Shown here: positions 46,878 to 59,635 of the stretch, one piece after another
Layout of the letters: every line of letters begins with the position of its first letter
Numbering within the stretch: position 1 is the first letter of the stretch
Source of the DNA: Cephalotus follicularis
Taxonomy: Eukaryota > Streptophyta > Magnoliopsida > Oxalidales > Cephalotaceae
Reading direction: 5' to 3'
Length of the DNA: 64,000 bases
NCBI GenBank assembly: GCA_001972305.1
Contig: BDDD01001651.1
Coordinates: 241,300 to 305,299, forward strand
Notes under the pieces: generated by a model
The model's database searches: none
Told to the model about the DNA's origin: nothing
What the model saw: the letters and a program-made list of their open reading frames with translations, nothing else
Program-made: the position numbers and the translations under genes

Positions 46878-48850
46878 ATATCTAATATTAGGTCCATTGA
46901 AAAATTTAGCAATATGTGATACAAAATATCTCTTGTAACTACACTAAAATTCAAATTAGGATCCTCTCTCATATTAAGCAAGTCCAATGCAGTGTAAAAC
47001 TAATTATAAACAGTGAGAAAATGTAATTCACGTTAGTAAAATTGTACCTATACATGGTATATAATTCTTCTTAAGCATATACATTGTATATAATTGAACA
47101 CGACTGGCAGAGGCGATGAACTCTATTGCATAGTGTTAATTATCAAAAACTTCTCTATCTCCTGCAAGAGAAAAAACAAAACTTGTCTATGATTAAAGGT
47201 GAAGCCCCACACCAGAAACTCAAAGTTCCATCAATACTATTCTTGTAAAGACATGCGTAGATGCTGCTAATTAAAGGTCACAACACACATGATAACGCAG
47301 ATTATTATTCAATTGTGTAACCGACCACGGACCCATTTGCAAGCCCTTATTGGAAATTATATATATGGGAAAAGGAGCTTGGCATTATCACCAAAATGGA
47401 AAGTTCAACTACTATTATTATATGGCATCCAATGGTTTGTCCTACGCTTTTCGTTTAAAGGAGCAAAAAATATTAAAGAAACGAAACTCCAATGTTGTTT
47501 TTCGAATTTTAATGGCATCCATGGAAACATCCGTACGTGATGGTTATGTTTTTCATATTTATTTATGCTGGTAGTAAACGTGGGTGAAGAGATTTCCTAG
47601 ATAATCCACTTTCAAGTTTCCATCATCTCAGAAATTGTGAATTGATGAGTGAAGAACATACACACACAGCTCACCAAATTTTCTTGCCTTCTTAGCATGG
47701 GAAACATACTTCATGTATCAACACAGACATAGTGACTAGGTCTAGTGGGGTCTGTTCCATGAAATCAAACCACCTGATTTGTACCCTCATTCATGTGAAT
47801 GAGCTTGATATGTGTGACACATTTAGTGAGCCCAACATCATTTTCTTATAAAACAAAATAGCAAGAATGACAAATATATTTGCAATAGTATGTGGAAACG
47901 AATTTTAACTTGAGAATTATATCTTATCTAACAAATCTATTTTGGTCAATTACTATGTGTTTTAGGAGCTTTAACCTTTTTTATTTATAAATAAATTATA
48001 CTTCAGTTTCTCCATTTTAACCTTGAATAGCTGGGTGAGTAATTTTGTTTTAACCACGAGTTTTATCATAAATATTAGTAATGTTCACAAATCTCTACAC
48101 CTTTAATTGTAAAAGAACCATTCTTTATCTTAAAAGAAATTCAACTTTGGAATTATTTACATTCAATTAAGGCATATATATACCAAATTGGATCCTCTAT
48201 TTTGCTCAATTATGCAGTCAAATATATGAACTTTAGATAACATTATATAGGTATATGAACTTTTAAAACATGTTGAAATTAGAATTTAATTTAATTTACT
48301 GTTAAATTGTGCTAACTAGACTAACGGTTGCAGACATGGCATTATCAGCGTGTCGCTGTTGACTTTGATTAGGATAGATGGCATGTGACAACACATGGTT
48401 AGCTCCTTTATAATAAAAAAAAAAAATTGAACTCAATTGAAAAAATGATGCAGTTAAAAAATAAAAAAAACCAGGTCAAAAAAATTTGTAAAAAAAATAA
48501 CATGAAAAAGCCATTGCAGTTCTTCCTCTTCCCTTTTTTTTTCTCATGAACCCTAAATCGAATTCTCTCTAATTCTCCTCATGTCTCGATATTCTGTGTC
48601 ACCAAAGTAAAATAGACACTTAATCAATGTACTTAACTCAAAAACTAAGTACGTATTGAAAAATTTGAAATAAATAAAACCCCATTGTCTCTTTTTTGTA
48701 TCTTCTTATTAAAGAGCGTAACAAAGTAGTTTCGTTATCCGTTCACTTTCTCTCTCTAAACATTTAATAAGAAAAAAGAGACCCTCAAATTCTCTCTCTA
48801 CAAAATTAGAATATTTTCAAAATCTCTATCTATTCTTCGAATTCAAATTC
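46878..48850. other. AT-rich intergenic region
   Basis: No gene seen. Around 48220-48480 an AT-rich segment with GTTAGTCTAGTTAGCAC-like words and an A-run (48415-48427) could be a decayed mobile element. Short frames at 47289-47574 have no domain. Confidence 0.45.
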
Positions 48851-48854
48851 GATC

Positions 48855-49990
48855 ATGAACACCTCGGTTCATTCTGCCCTGAACTCCAAGGATTTCGACA
48901 ATAAGAAGAGAATATGTATGTGTGCGCGCGCGCTCGCGCAATGTTCTCGTTTAGATTTTTGATTTTTGTTTGAGTTTATAGGCTAATAGGTCTACAAAAT
49001 TAAAGCAACGCAAGCTTGATGCTCGTCGTGAGCAATGGCTTTGCATGGTATGCCTAAGATCTGTCTGTAAAATGATTTGATGTCAATTCAATTTGCCTTC
49101 TTTTTATCAAAAGTGGTGTAATTTAATTTGTGGTTTGCTTGAAATTTTGAGGAAAATTGAAATGCACTTGGCTAATTATGTTTTACACGCATAAGCAATT
49201 GTTATGGACCCCTAATTGAAAATTGTCAACAATGTGGAATGCTTCAACATCGCACATGGTCCTACGACACGATAATTGGACCGCCTTTGGAGAGTTAAAT
49301 ATGTACATTGCATTTGTGCAGTTGCAAACTTTTTCATCTCCTGCTCTAAAAGGAGGCATCATCCTCTTATCTTAGAGATTACTGTGTGTGTATATGGAGC
49401 TGTAACATGAATTTATGATTTTTAGAGCCTGCTATTCCGTATAAGCTTGTTGAATTTTATTTATTGCTTTTTAATTTGGATACAGCTGCACTTTGAATTT
49501 TTATTGTTACTTTCACCAAGTCTCAACCAGAGAAATCCCCACCAGTTGATGGTCAGCGTTTACCTTCGATCACCTGTTGTAGTCCCATCTTCCCACTGGG
49601 GTCCACCTCCTACTAGATCATCATCCAATCAGATCCTGTGAGAGCACCAATGCCAACAACTGGCGTATTGCCAGCCCCACCCATTCAGTTTTCCTTCCTC
49701 CGCTAGGCTCTGGTAAATTCATCACCACCTCAACAATTATCGGAATTGAGCTTCACTGTGGATACAGTTTCCCCACCAGAAAAAGAAAGTGGATGATCAG
49801 TGAATTCGAATTATAGTTCAACCCAGTGGATGGGACATTGCAAAGACAAGCAATAACAACAATTGAAATTGCTAGACGGAAGATTCAAGGAACATCTCCA
49901 AAAACATCTTCCAAATTTCAGGGGCTGGAAGAGAACCATAGAGAGTTGAAGGAAACTGTCAAGAAGCAAAGTATGGCAACTTATTACTTT
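48855..49990 (+). pseudogene. Degraded plant gene, family uncertain
   Basis: ATG 48855 opens MNTSVHSALNSKDFDNKKR. An intron-like gap with a TTTATAG acceptor leads to ANRSTKLKQRKLDARREQWL, closed by a good donor ATG|GTATGC at about 49050. The KLKQxKLDARREQWL block resembles the N-terminus of an uncharacterised plant protein family. Further exon-like pieces occur at 49510-49640 (Pro-rich), 49650-49800 and 49826-49960 (QGLEENHRELKETVKKQ, coiled-coil-like), but stops and frame changes prevent a full reading. The later pieces may belong to a different gene. I infer a truncated or dying gene; a real gene with unusual exons is not excluded. Confidence 0.35.
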
Positions 49991-50083
49991 GTGCATGCTT
50001 GTGTGCTCGCGTGCGCGTGCCGCACCCTCTCATGTGAGGCCAGATCCTTTGTCATCAAACGTCAACTATTAGATTTGACTTGA

Positions 50084-53004
50084 AAAAATAATAAAATAAA
50101 ATAAAAAACTAAAAACAACCGAATCCAATGGTTGACCTTTGTTACAACAGAGAAGACTGCACCAAAGACAATAGAGAATCTGACCTCCTCTCATATGTAA
50201 TCTGAGTGTTAATGAAACTTTGTAACGTGTTTGATTTTGGTATCTTCCTACTTTTGAATTTACAAACACGTACACAGGCTTACAAGTAATATATAATTTG
50301 TCTTTTGCACTAATGTTTTGATATGAAATTAATTTAAAATTTTTGTTACTAGGAGTGGTTTAGATATAATTAACCTGGAATTTTGAATTCACTAACTTTA
50401 GAGTTCCTCTGGGTTAAATCTTGAGGTTTGCAAAATACACTAGGTGTAATCATTTTGTTTGAATGGCTTGAGTATTAGTGGTTTGCAATTGGCATATTAC
50501 TGATGCTCTTGTGTGGTTCTGCTTTCGGTAAAGTGTGTGCTTTAGCATTGGCACAAGAATGACATCATGGTTTATTTGTCAAACATTTTGAGGTGATGAT
50601 TAATAAAGCTACTTTGTGTACAAGTATTCACTAGTGGAGATGGTTTAAAAATATTTTTGCCTCTCAAGTTCAGTGTGTGGGATGTTATTGACATACTGAC
50701 TGAAGGTTCAAGATGTCAGCCTCTCCTTCGAGAGGCTAATGAATATAAGGTGGTTACAAGAAACTAATAAATTAGAACAGACTAAAAAATCATATGTTTC
50801 ACATATATTTCACTTTTACTGTACTTCCCTTGACATATTAAATTGTAAGCTTACGCAGAAAAAACAAATAATTATAGTAGTTTACACTTCCCTATTTAAG
50901 TAACATGTAAATCTATATATAACTATAGCCACCCTTAGAGGTGGCCTGCTGGTTGTTTCATATGTACTTAATGGAAACCATAAATGATGCTGGCGGCACT
51001 CTGTAATAATTAGTATTCATCTTTATCAATACTTTATCACCAAATCATATATTTCTCCCAAGAACACATCACACATCAGTATCAATAATAGATTCAAATA
51101 CTTCGAAATAGATAATTTGTGAATCACAATCATCTATAAACAGAAAATCTGCAGAACCATTAGACATATAAAAACTCAAAACTAGTTCTGCAAACCCGAA
51201 AAAAGTGGCAACATCCATGCATATAAAGTATTTGGCATATATAAACTTTGATGCCCAAAAGTAAATAAAAAAACATTGAGTGTATCTTAGCCCAAAATTA
51301 AATATAAAAAAAAAGTGAGTGTATCAATCACTGACATAAAGACTTCACAAAAAAAGGCCTTGAGTGCTACTGAGTGTATCTGAGCTCAAAAGTTTGACCA
51401 ATCTCCATCCAAGTCCCATGTTGGATGTGCCACCTGAGATGAATCTAGCATGTTTGGTATCAAACTGGAGATGAACAAAATATACAGATCGTGAGATATT
51501 AACAACAAACTCAAAGTTTATAAACGAAAAAAATGATGAAAGCTAGAAATGAACAAAAAATACAGGCTGTGATTAAGAAGAAAATGATCACATACATCAT
51601 AGAGTGTTCGTTTCAAACTTCATATTGGTGATGTCAAAACTCTTCATCATGTAAGATATGTATCTAAGTACAACGTTAACATTATTTTTTGGGAGAGTTT
51701 GTTTCTCATTGGTACAATTACAGAGGTTAAGAAGATTGGTGCAAGGTGTACAAGCAAGAGAAATTGATTTTGTAAGGTAAGAAGAATTGAAAGCATATGC
51801 ATTTGCTATATGGTACTGTAATGGTTGGCAAGCCTTTCTAAAAAATTGTATTTGAATTGAAGTTTAGTGGAGATCATAGACGTAAGCATTTATGAGTTGG
51901 TCAAATTATGTAAAAATTATTGCGTTGTTTATTTTCGTTAATTTATTATTTATTGTGTTTGTGCACGTAAAATTGCTCTTCAATTTTTACATTATTTACT
52001 AACAAAAATCCTTATTGTTATTAATATTGTGTTTCCATTTAATTTCTATTGATATTTTTAAATTTAATTAATGAATAAAAACAAACTAATCAAATTTTTT
52101 ATATTTTTTTCAGATTAATGAATTAGTTAATATCTAAAGTCAAATTAACAAATTAAAATATATGTTCTTGTCCATGGGTCAGACCGGTACTGGGCCGAAA
52201 ATATTTTCAAGCACATACATGCTCTTTTCAAGACTAAGTCCGCTCAAATTAGTCCATTTTTATTTTTTATTATTAAAAAATAAATCAAATAACAATTTAA
52301 AAATTAAAATTAAAAACTTTTAAAAAAATTCCATACGGGTCGAACCGATCCAACATTTAAATGAAGGAGACTAGACACGGTTCATAATGAATTGACCCGA
52401 CAGATTATAAGACGTATATGGACAGTTTTAAGTTTTTAAGATTATTTATTCTTACGATGGATTGAATTAAATTTAACATCAAACTGACTTTTTACGACCT
52501 TTCCATATTGGATATGCATGAATGATCTCCTTGGTGTTGGATGATGATGGTGATAACATATACATCACATTCGTTGAAAACTCACTATTGCTCGGAGAAT
52601 TATTGACTTCATGTTGCATGCAAAAGAGAATATAAAGGAGATTAGTAGACACAATTATTAATAAAAAAAAGGTTTACATCAATAATTTATAATAATTTAT
52701 TATATTTTTAGTTGATATGATTTATTATCATTAGTTATATCTAGATAAACGATGTGTATTTAAAAATCTCTCAAATCATTCCATATTTCAAGTCTGCTCA
52801 TTTATTTATAATAATAAGTAGTGATATTCCATGATTTTTATGTAATCTTGGTTTTGAACATCTTCAGATTAACAAGTTAACGTAATAATCAGTTTAAGTA
52901 TCCAATCATAATAGGACTGTAGCGTGATAATGTCAGCTCTACAATTGTTCAAAATAATAATTCAAGTCTGCAAAATAAGTGTTAGATGATATGTATTGTT
53001 AAGA
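50084..53004. other. AT-rich intergenic region
   Basis: No gene, RNA gene or clear element seen in almost 3 kb. Frames are short and low-complexity. Confidence 0.55.
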
Positions 53005-53251
53005 TGTGTGTCCCACATCGAAAGTGTTAAGTGGGCTTGTTCAATATATATACATAAGAGATACCTCTTTTTTATAAGCATGTCTTTAAGGATAGAGATA
53101 CCTTTTTAGGGATAGAGATATTAACATGGTATCAGAACTAGGTTGACCGTCTGGGACAAGTCGACCCTTCACCCCGCCTATCACGTGTCCCACATCGAAA
53201 GTATTAAGTGGGTTTATTCACTATATTCCTCTTTTTCATAAATCATTAACA
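53005..53251 (+). mobile_element. TRIM-like miniature LTR element
   Basis: Two copies of TGTCCCACATCGAAAGTRTT (53009 and 53186) head short LTR-like repeats. The first runs to ...GATATTAACA at 53126 and is followed at once by TGGTATCAGAAC, a one-mismatch match to the initiator-Met tRNA primer site (TGGTATCAGAGC). The second ends ATCATTAACA at 53251 and is shorter, apparently deleted. The internal part is under 60 bp and non-coding. This fits a terminal-repeat retrotransposon in miniature; a target duplication was not found. Confidence 0.7.
53127..53138 (+). promoter_or_regulatory. Initiator-Met tRNA primer-binding site
   Basis: TGGTATCAGAAC directly follows the first short LTR. It is the standard priming site for Copia and TRIM reverse transcription. 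Confidence 0.75.
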
Positions 53252-53794
53252 AAATCTTTTAAATTTGTGTTTTGTTTTTTCATTATGTGTTACTCAAATA
53301 GATGGTGGGCGAGGAGGATGACACATGCTGTGGGGGGAGCGGGGGTGCCATTTTTAACACGCAATATGCAAATGATGTGGACTTTGAAAGAAACATTGAC
53401 AGGCAACGTTGAAAGTTGAACAAAGATATGCCTTTTGACTCTAACAAACACTTCAAGACCTCATTCTTATCTGGTGAATTAGAGGAATGATACTAACAAT
53501 AAAAAAATTGAAGACTATTGGTAGCAGTTGTTGGTGTCACAGCGGGCATGATTAGTATACAATTATTTAATTATGATGATGATAATATTGATAGGAATTT
53601 TAGTAAGTGTGCGGGGTGTGACATCATTGTGTTTTTTATTTTTATTTTTTCTGGTACCTACTTGATTCTTATTGCCAATTATTTTGATCACCAGTTCTCA
53701 TTTACATTTTGTTTATGCCTGCTGAGTCCAAAGAATACATCATAACTCGTAAGGTAAATTAAAAAAATAAAGTCAAGAGCAATAACCAAATCCT
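53252..53794. other. Spacer
   Basis: No gene recognised; a 75-codon frame at 53518-53745 has no domain. Confidence 0.5.
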
Positions 53795-53808
53795 CTTACT
53801 AAAGAATT

Positions 53809-54479
53809 TTTTTTTTAACTGAGACGGAACTCAGAAGTATTATAGGAAAATCGGCCAGGGCTTAAAAACCTGGACCGGGGAAGGGGGGGTGGGGCAGTGC
53901 ATCAAACTTACCCCTACAAAATTAGCCTCGAAGAGAGGACGATCAAAACTATTGGGCAGTGCATAAGACTTACCCATATGTAAACTATACTCCCCGCTAA
54001 CGGAGGACATAACAAAAATATGGGCAGTGCATGAGACTTACCCTTGGAAATAAAAAAACATCCTCATAGACTGAGGTAACTACATTAACAAAAGGGATAA
54101 ACAACCTGCAAAACAGATAAAGCACCTGCAAGAAAGATAAAACATAGAAACGAAAGGAGAGAGGAAGGAAGGGAATTAGGGGGGTCTGTACTGAGGCTGC
54201 CCCAAAAGATCAGCCTGGTAAGCGGTAAAACACGTGGAGGGAAGAGAATACTTATCAAAGGTAGCAATGCCTTGACAAGTGTGGCCATGTGCTGCAAGTC
54301 TATCCGCAAGCCCATTGCCCTCCCTGTAGATATGAGAAATGGAGACAGTAGGGGTAATAAGGTTCTTACAATCCCTCAGAATGTACTCGATGGCCCAAGG
54401 AGGATCCCACTGAGCATTGAAGCAGTTGACAATCAAGAGGGAATCTAGCTCTATGGAAGAGATGGAGAGACCACTCTCA
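53809..54479 (-). mobile_element. 5'-truncated LINE with 14-bp target duplication
   Basis: It is flanked by perfect 14-bp direct repeats CTTACTAAAGAATT (53795-53808 and 54480-54493). A run of T at the left edge (through 53816) is the poly(A) tail of a minus-strand element. About 360 bp of 3' untranslated sequence precedes the C-terminal coding part, and the 5' side ends abruptly at the duplication. These are the marks of target-primed reverse transcription of a LINE that stopped early. Confidence 0.92.
54176..54478 (-). pseudogene. LINE RNase H, C-terminal end
   Basis: The frame is open from the truncated edge (SGLSISSIELDSLLIVNCF) through ISHIYREGNGLADRLAAHGH to QPQYRPP and a stop at 54176. 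The HxYREGNxxADxLA motif is that of RNase H in plant LINE reverse transcriptase proteins. The intact reading of about 100 codons suggests a fairly recent insertion. Confidence 0.85.
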
Positions 54480-54493
54480 CTTACTAAAGAATT

Positions 54494-54842
54494 AGCTTGA
54501 CTGTTTTTTTGAGGTAAAAGTTGACTTTGCTTGATTTAATTTTTTAGGCCAAATCTAATGTTGACAGGAGCAACTTCTGAGGAAGTCCCGTAGATTGTCA
54601 AGATGACTATCTCATATTTTGGAATATCAAGGACTACACCATTAAACAAAACTCTTAATCATTACAAATTATAACAAAATCAATACGTTAGACATAAACA
54701 TGTGCGGATCATAGAACACGTCTTCAAAGGGAAAGAATAGAAGACTTTTATGGAAGTGTGAATATATAAACAGAGACATGAAATATTGTCAAATTCAGAG
54801 ATTAGGATATATTGTTATCAGGGGATTAGGATATATTGTTAT
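54494..54842. other. Spacer with a short tandem repeat
   Basis: AT-rich. ATTAGGATATATTGTTATCA occurs twice in tandem (about 54800 and 54824, 24-bp period). No gene. Confidence 0.5.
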
Positions 54843-55447
54843 CAGAGGATGACAATTTTCTTCGTCCCTCCATTCCCTGTTAAAAGCGGGGTCGGGAGTG
54901 GGGACAAAAATTTACTCCGTCATGTCTAGTTCCAATATATACCACTATTTATTAATATGGTGATTCGAAATCAAGACCTCATACATTTAACTAACATATA
55001 CAATCACCAAGTTGGTAACTTTTTATTTTTAAAACTTACATACTATTATACTTAAAGTTTATATATATATAGATAGAATAATAATATAATTACGTTATGA
55101 TATGTCTTTGTGATTAATTGATATATCGTTGAATATAATCATAAATATAATCTTCATGGTCTTATACCATAGTTATCATTATTTTTGAACATCAATTTAT
55201 TTAAATCATGAATACCAATTTTCAAATGAATAAAAATATAACTTTTTCATCTAGACATAAAAATTTTAACTTTATATGATTTTCTTATATTATGAAAAAA
55301 GATATATTAATGTAGCAAATACATATAAATATCATATTGGTTTGAAAATTAGTAATTAGTCCATAATAAAATATAAAACTGATCGATTGATTTATAAAAT
55401 ATCAATCATAAGTACAATATGAGGCGAATGAGTACAAACACATAACT

Positions 55448-55470
55448 TATATATATATATATATATATAC
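55448..55470. repeat. (TA)n microsatellite
   Basis: About 11 TA units inside the centre of the inverted repeat. Confidence 0.9.
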
Positions 55471-55653
55471 ACTTGTCAAGAGTCTCTCTATATTATGTAT
55501 ATACTTGACAAGTAAGTAAGGTCTCTGTACTACATTTATAATTTATATTTACAAATTTGACCGTTGTCTTCTCTCTGCCCTGCCCCGACTCTTGACAAGT
55601 AAGTAAGACTTATTAACTTATCACCTATGTACTACATTTATAATTTATATTTC

Positions 55654-55698
55654 CGTAGGCTCCACAGACACAGACCGTACTAGGACACGGATGTCACA
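55654..55698 (-). mobile_element. 45-bp tail of the GC-rich large LTR family
   Basis: TCCACAGACACAGACCGTAC and GGACACGGATGTCACA match 4068-4111 almost base for base. Only this terminal piece (the LTR 5' tip, minus sense) is present, so the remainder was deleted. Confidence 0.75.
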
Positions 55699-56032
55699 CT
55701 TTAAGTATAATAGTATGTAAGTTTTAAAAATAAAAAACTACCAGTTTGGTAGTTGTATATGTTAGTTAAATGTATGAGGTCTTGAGTTCAAATCTCCATA
55801 TTAACAAATTTTGGTATATATTGGAACTGGGTTGGGGCGGGGGCAAGGATTTTTCCTCCGCTGGGGCAAATACGGGGAAGATATTACCTCCGTGGGACAG
55901 GGACGGATGGAGGTTTTAATCCCCGTTGGTAGGGCGGGGTCGGGGGGAAGTTCCAATTGGCGGGGCGGGGGCAAGGATGACAAAATCCGCCCCACCCCGC
56001 CCCGTTGCCATCCCAAATTGTTATATGTTAAC

Positions 56033-56210
56033 AAATTTTTACTTTATCACCTTATTTTACATCATTCGATGGAATATATTAATTTCAAATCCCCACTTAA
56101 TGCATTACATTAATTGCACGATTAAAGTATATTAATTTCAAAGCCCCACTTAATGTACTCTATTAATTACTATTGAACGATGTAATATGAGAGGACAAAC
56201 TAAAAAATTT
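56033..56210. mobile_element. Small MITE related to 25241-25410
   Basis: Imperfect inverted arms of about 38 bp (AAATTTTTACTTTATCACC at the left, GAGGACAAACTAAAAAATTT at the right) share words with the MITE at 25241. Inside, TATATTAATTTCAAA plus CCCCACTTAATG occurs twice. Confidence 0.5.
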
Positions 56211-57587
56211 ATAGACAATTTATTCTGAAATTTGACACTGCATTCATCAATAAGTAAATATTGTATATTGACTTGATGTGCTTCTTGAAGTTGAATTCAT
56301 GGTGTTAATATGTCTTTCAAATATTCTTTGTAATCATGTTTGTTCAGTCAAAAATGACTTTTTTTTTTTTTTCATCTAGTACTCACCAAAAAATCGAAAT
56401 AAATTATAACAAATAAAAATTCAAAAAACTTATAGTTGATTTGAGATTACAAGTTTGAATAGTCAAACGGGATTACTAATAGAGTTTCTTTGATTATATT
56501 CATGTACACAAATCCCAGAAACATTGGGTGATATTTCTAGAAATGTATATGAGAAGATTGACAAAGAAAAAATATGGAGAGGGAGAGACCATATGTCTGG
56601 ATTTTCTTCTTTTATGTTTTATTACAGTCATTTAATTTATTGGAGAATAGTTATACTTATCCTAGAAATAACTTCCCTGTGGAAGTTATATCCAGGAAAG
56701 AAACTTCCCGGATCCACCTACTCCATGTGAGCAGATCATGGGTCGGGTAGGTTCAAAACTGACCCAAATACTAATAGCTCATACTCACTCACATGCCATA
56801 AATGACTCTACAATCAAGTTCTCCAAACTTTCATAACTCTTCATACGGAAAATGGAACGTGCAACCTCATGAGCAGAACATACCATAGGAGTATTGTATT
56901 AAGTCATCACCAAACTAACACAACACATCACTAGGAAGTATCTCGTTTATGTCCCAGAAAATTCGACTACATCAGACAGAGCATTTTCAATCTCTCATAT
57001 AATGAACAATGCTATACCCTTCAAATATGTCATGCTCTCATAACTCGCATCAGAAACTAAATCCGATACAGTCGCCTAGGTTATGAGTTACACAACATAG
57101 TGTACTGTCGTACTTTCTTCCCAAAACACTCATGTCAGTTAAATTTGACTCAACTGCTTTCCTAGACATGCCCTACGGGATTGTATCAACCATGATCCTA
57201 GGGTACATGCTAAAGTAGCATCATTGGATTTTCTCTTCTTGACATAGTTTCTGGTCAATAAGGACATAGGTAGAATCATGTACAATGATTCGAGTGGCTC
57301 ACGTAGCGACAAAGCAGGGATTCATTTGTCGCTCTCATTAATGGTCGTTTTACAACACATACCATATGGAATGTATGCTATTGTGTTTTCCCAAAAAATA
57401 GGCATGTTACTATACAAAAGAAATAAAGAACGTCATACGAATCTTGGTATAGTCGTTACTCTAGCGACTAGCCTGAATTTTCCACCATAACCACTGTCTC
57501 ATAGTATTGTTTGAAATCTCACATTCGACTATAGACAGGCTACATGAAGTTGTGGTGATACTCTATGATCGACCAAGTAAATAGGTG
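56211..57587 (-). mobile_element. Probable Copia 3' region/LTR
   Basis: No gene on either strand. From about 56730 the sequence is moderately GC and non-repetitive. It continues, across the solo LTR at 57588-60411, into the 3' end of a Copia polyprotein at 60696. I infer that it is the 3' untranslated region and LTR of that Copia element; the outer LTR edge was not located. A CTTCCCGGATCCACC-containing patch sits near 56705. Confidence 0.4.
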
Positions 57588-57859
57588 TAAGATATATTTA
57601 TTGGGCCTTGTAATTATTTTTCCACTTTTTGGGCTGGACCCGAATTTATAACGTATTTATTTGGGCCTTAATGTGGTGTAAATTATGATCTCAGGCTTAA
57701 GAATTTCTTTTGTTGGGCCAAGACTAATGTTGTATAAGGCATTGGACTTAAACTTAAAAAAAAAAAGAAGAAGAAGAAAAGACTATTGAAGAAGGCAGCC
57801 CAAGCCCAAAGGATGCCCTGCACTCCTTTGGAATTTCCTGAAAATTCCAGACCCTTCCG

Positions 57860-57876
57860 TTGATGTATATATAAGG
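57860..57876 (+). promoter_or_regulatory. TATA-like box of the LTR
   Basis: GTATATATAAGGACAAAG precedes GGTGGCCATGAAAT; the second copy has CACTATAAAAGGACAGAG at about 61815 before the same words. Conservation of the box across copies supports a promoter in plus orientation. Confidence 0.55.
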
Positions 57877-59635
57877 ACAAAGGTGGCCATGAAATGAGTT
57901 TTAGCATTTTACATACACTCTGGAAAAATCGAGAGAAAGGGGAAGCTAAGGGAGATGGGGCCAGATGATGGAAAAAGGAAGAAGATGACAAGCAAGGGCC
58001 CTCCTTGGAAGAGTCCCTGCTCATATATATATTTGTTTGAGGGTGCGTGCCATCTCCTGGGAAGTAAGAGAATTGAGCAAAGGTGAAGAGGAGAAATAGC
58101 TAAGTGTGTAGCAGTCCTCAACTGGAAGGAAGTGAGCGATCTCCGTTTCCAACCACCTCCAGGTAGGTTGCTCCATACTTGAGTGCCTACCAGCATATGT
58201 GTGTATAGGTGTTTGTTTTGTGTGTTTGTCTATTTCTTCTCGACTAGTGTAATTGTGTGTTGTTATGCTTGCTTGATTGTGTATGATGTACTGCTACTTG
58301 CTGTTGGTATATATATATAATTGAATCCAAGGTCGCTGAGCCTTGTTTTACCATAAGCATAATTAAGTACTTTAATATAGAATACTTGTACATTGTTACC
58401 ACTTTGGCAACTTCGTCCCTGTTCTTGGCGATGCGACACATGAGCATAATTCACAGAGGTCCCATGGTAGAACTTAAGCTCCTCTGTCTGTGCATCCTAG
58501 CACGGCCACTGTCGGGCTCCTAGCCGACAAAACTTCTCTACTCCACCGGAGCCCCACTGCCAATGCTAGAGACAACGTGCAGAGAAGCTAAAGGTGATCC
58601 TCAGAGGAGCCAACGCCAATACCATGGTTTAATGCCAAGGTCTGTCTCGAGATAACAATGCCTGAGAGGATGTCGCGCCAGAGGAGACTTGGAGGCAAGG
58701 ACAGAACTGGGCAAGGCCGAGGTGCAACACGCTGTGTCGACGGGCATGCCAGAGATGCCACCCAATGTTGGCCGAGATGACAGCGTTGGCCTTGCCGAGG
58801 TGCCAAGTGCAGAGGACACCATACTCCCATGCACGCGTTCCATCCTATGAATGCTCGAGGACGCAAGTGCAGAGGACGCCATTGTCCTCTGCATGCGTCC
58901 CATCCTCTGCAAAATCCATGGATCAATGCCTGTGGAGCCAAGACGCCGAGGTGCCAACCACCCGAGGAGAAATGCCCATAGAGAAGTACCTGTGGCGCCG
59001 AGGTGACCTGCCGAGGTGCCACCACCCGAGCACAGGTGCAGAGAACTTCTCCGTGCAAGACGCCGAGAACACCATGCGCAGAGGACATCCTTGTCCCCTG
59101 CCATGCGTCTCGTTCTCTGTCGTAGCACTGGAGACGCACCAGTCTCATATGACCAAGGAAGCCAGGCCATGCATCCCAAGCATGGCATAGCGTCGGAGCT
59201 ATTCACATAGACGCCTTGCACTCTCCTCTGTTCTACCTGGGGACGCGCCATAGCAGAGTACCATAGCCGGCCTGCACTTATGAAGCTTGTCCACTGCTAA
59301 CGACGCTAAACTCCCGAGGACCATGTGCAGGGAACACCCTCGTCCACTGTCACACGTCCCAAGCGCGCTGCATCAAGCGCCATGGTTCTCGGATGAAGGA
59401 TGATGAGGATGAGCTTGGCGCCAATATTCAAACGTCCTGGGCATGCATGCAACTAACGAATGAGAAGGGATTTAAGAGAGATGCCGTACGGTGCGTTTAG
59501 AGAAAAGCCCATGCATGCGTTTTACTTGTGTTTTCATTGAGTTTTACTATGCTTACGGGAGAGGAAATTAAAGAATGATTTATAAATGTCAAAGAAAATA
59601 AATAGAATTAGTAAAGGAAGTTTAAGGATTATACC

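Larger units (their letters stand above)
54843..55900. repeat. Long inverted repeat around a spacer
   Basis: The left arm (about 54843-55057) and right arm (about 55699-55900) are reverse complements at roughly 80 percent by eye, sharing ACTTACATACTATTATACTT and GACCTCATACATTTAACTAA. The outer parts are G/C-rich (GGGGCGGGG-like). The 640-bp centre holds tandem CTTGACAAGTAAGTAAG segments and the tail of a large LTR (55654-55698). It could be two independent inserts of one repeat or a single foldback element. Confidence 0.6.

Noticed and set aside
54085-54315. Minus-strand 76-codon frame overlapping the LINE end
   Set aside because: Different frame from the RNase H motif; the RNase H frame is the real one.
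58588-59251. Minus-strand frames of 186 and 216 codons
   Set aside because: Overlap each other in different frames, are rich in Trp/Cys/His/Arg from GC-rich DNA, and have no counterpart in the sister LTR at 61526.
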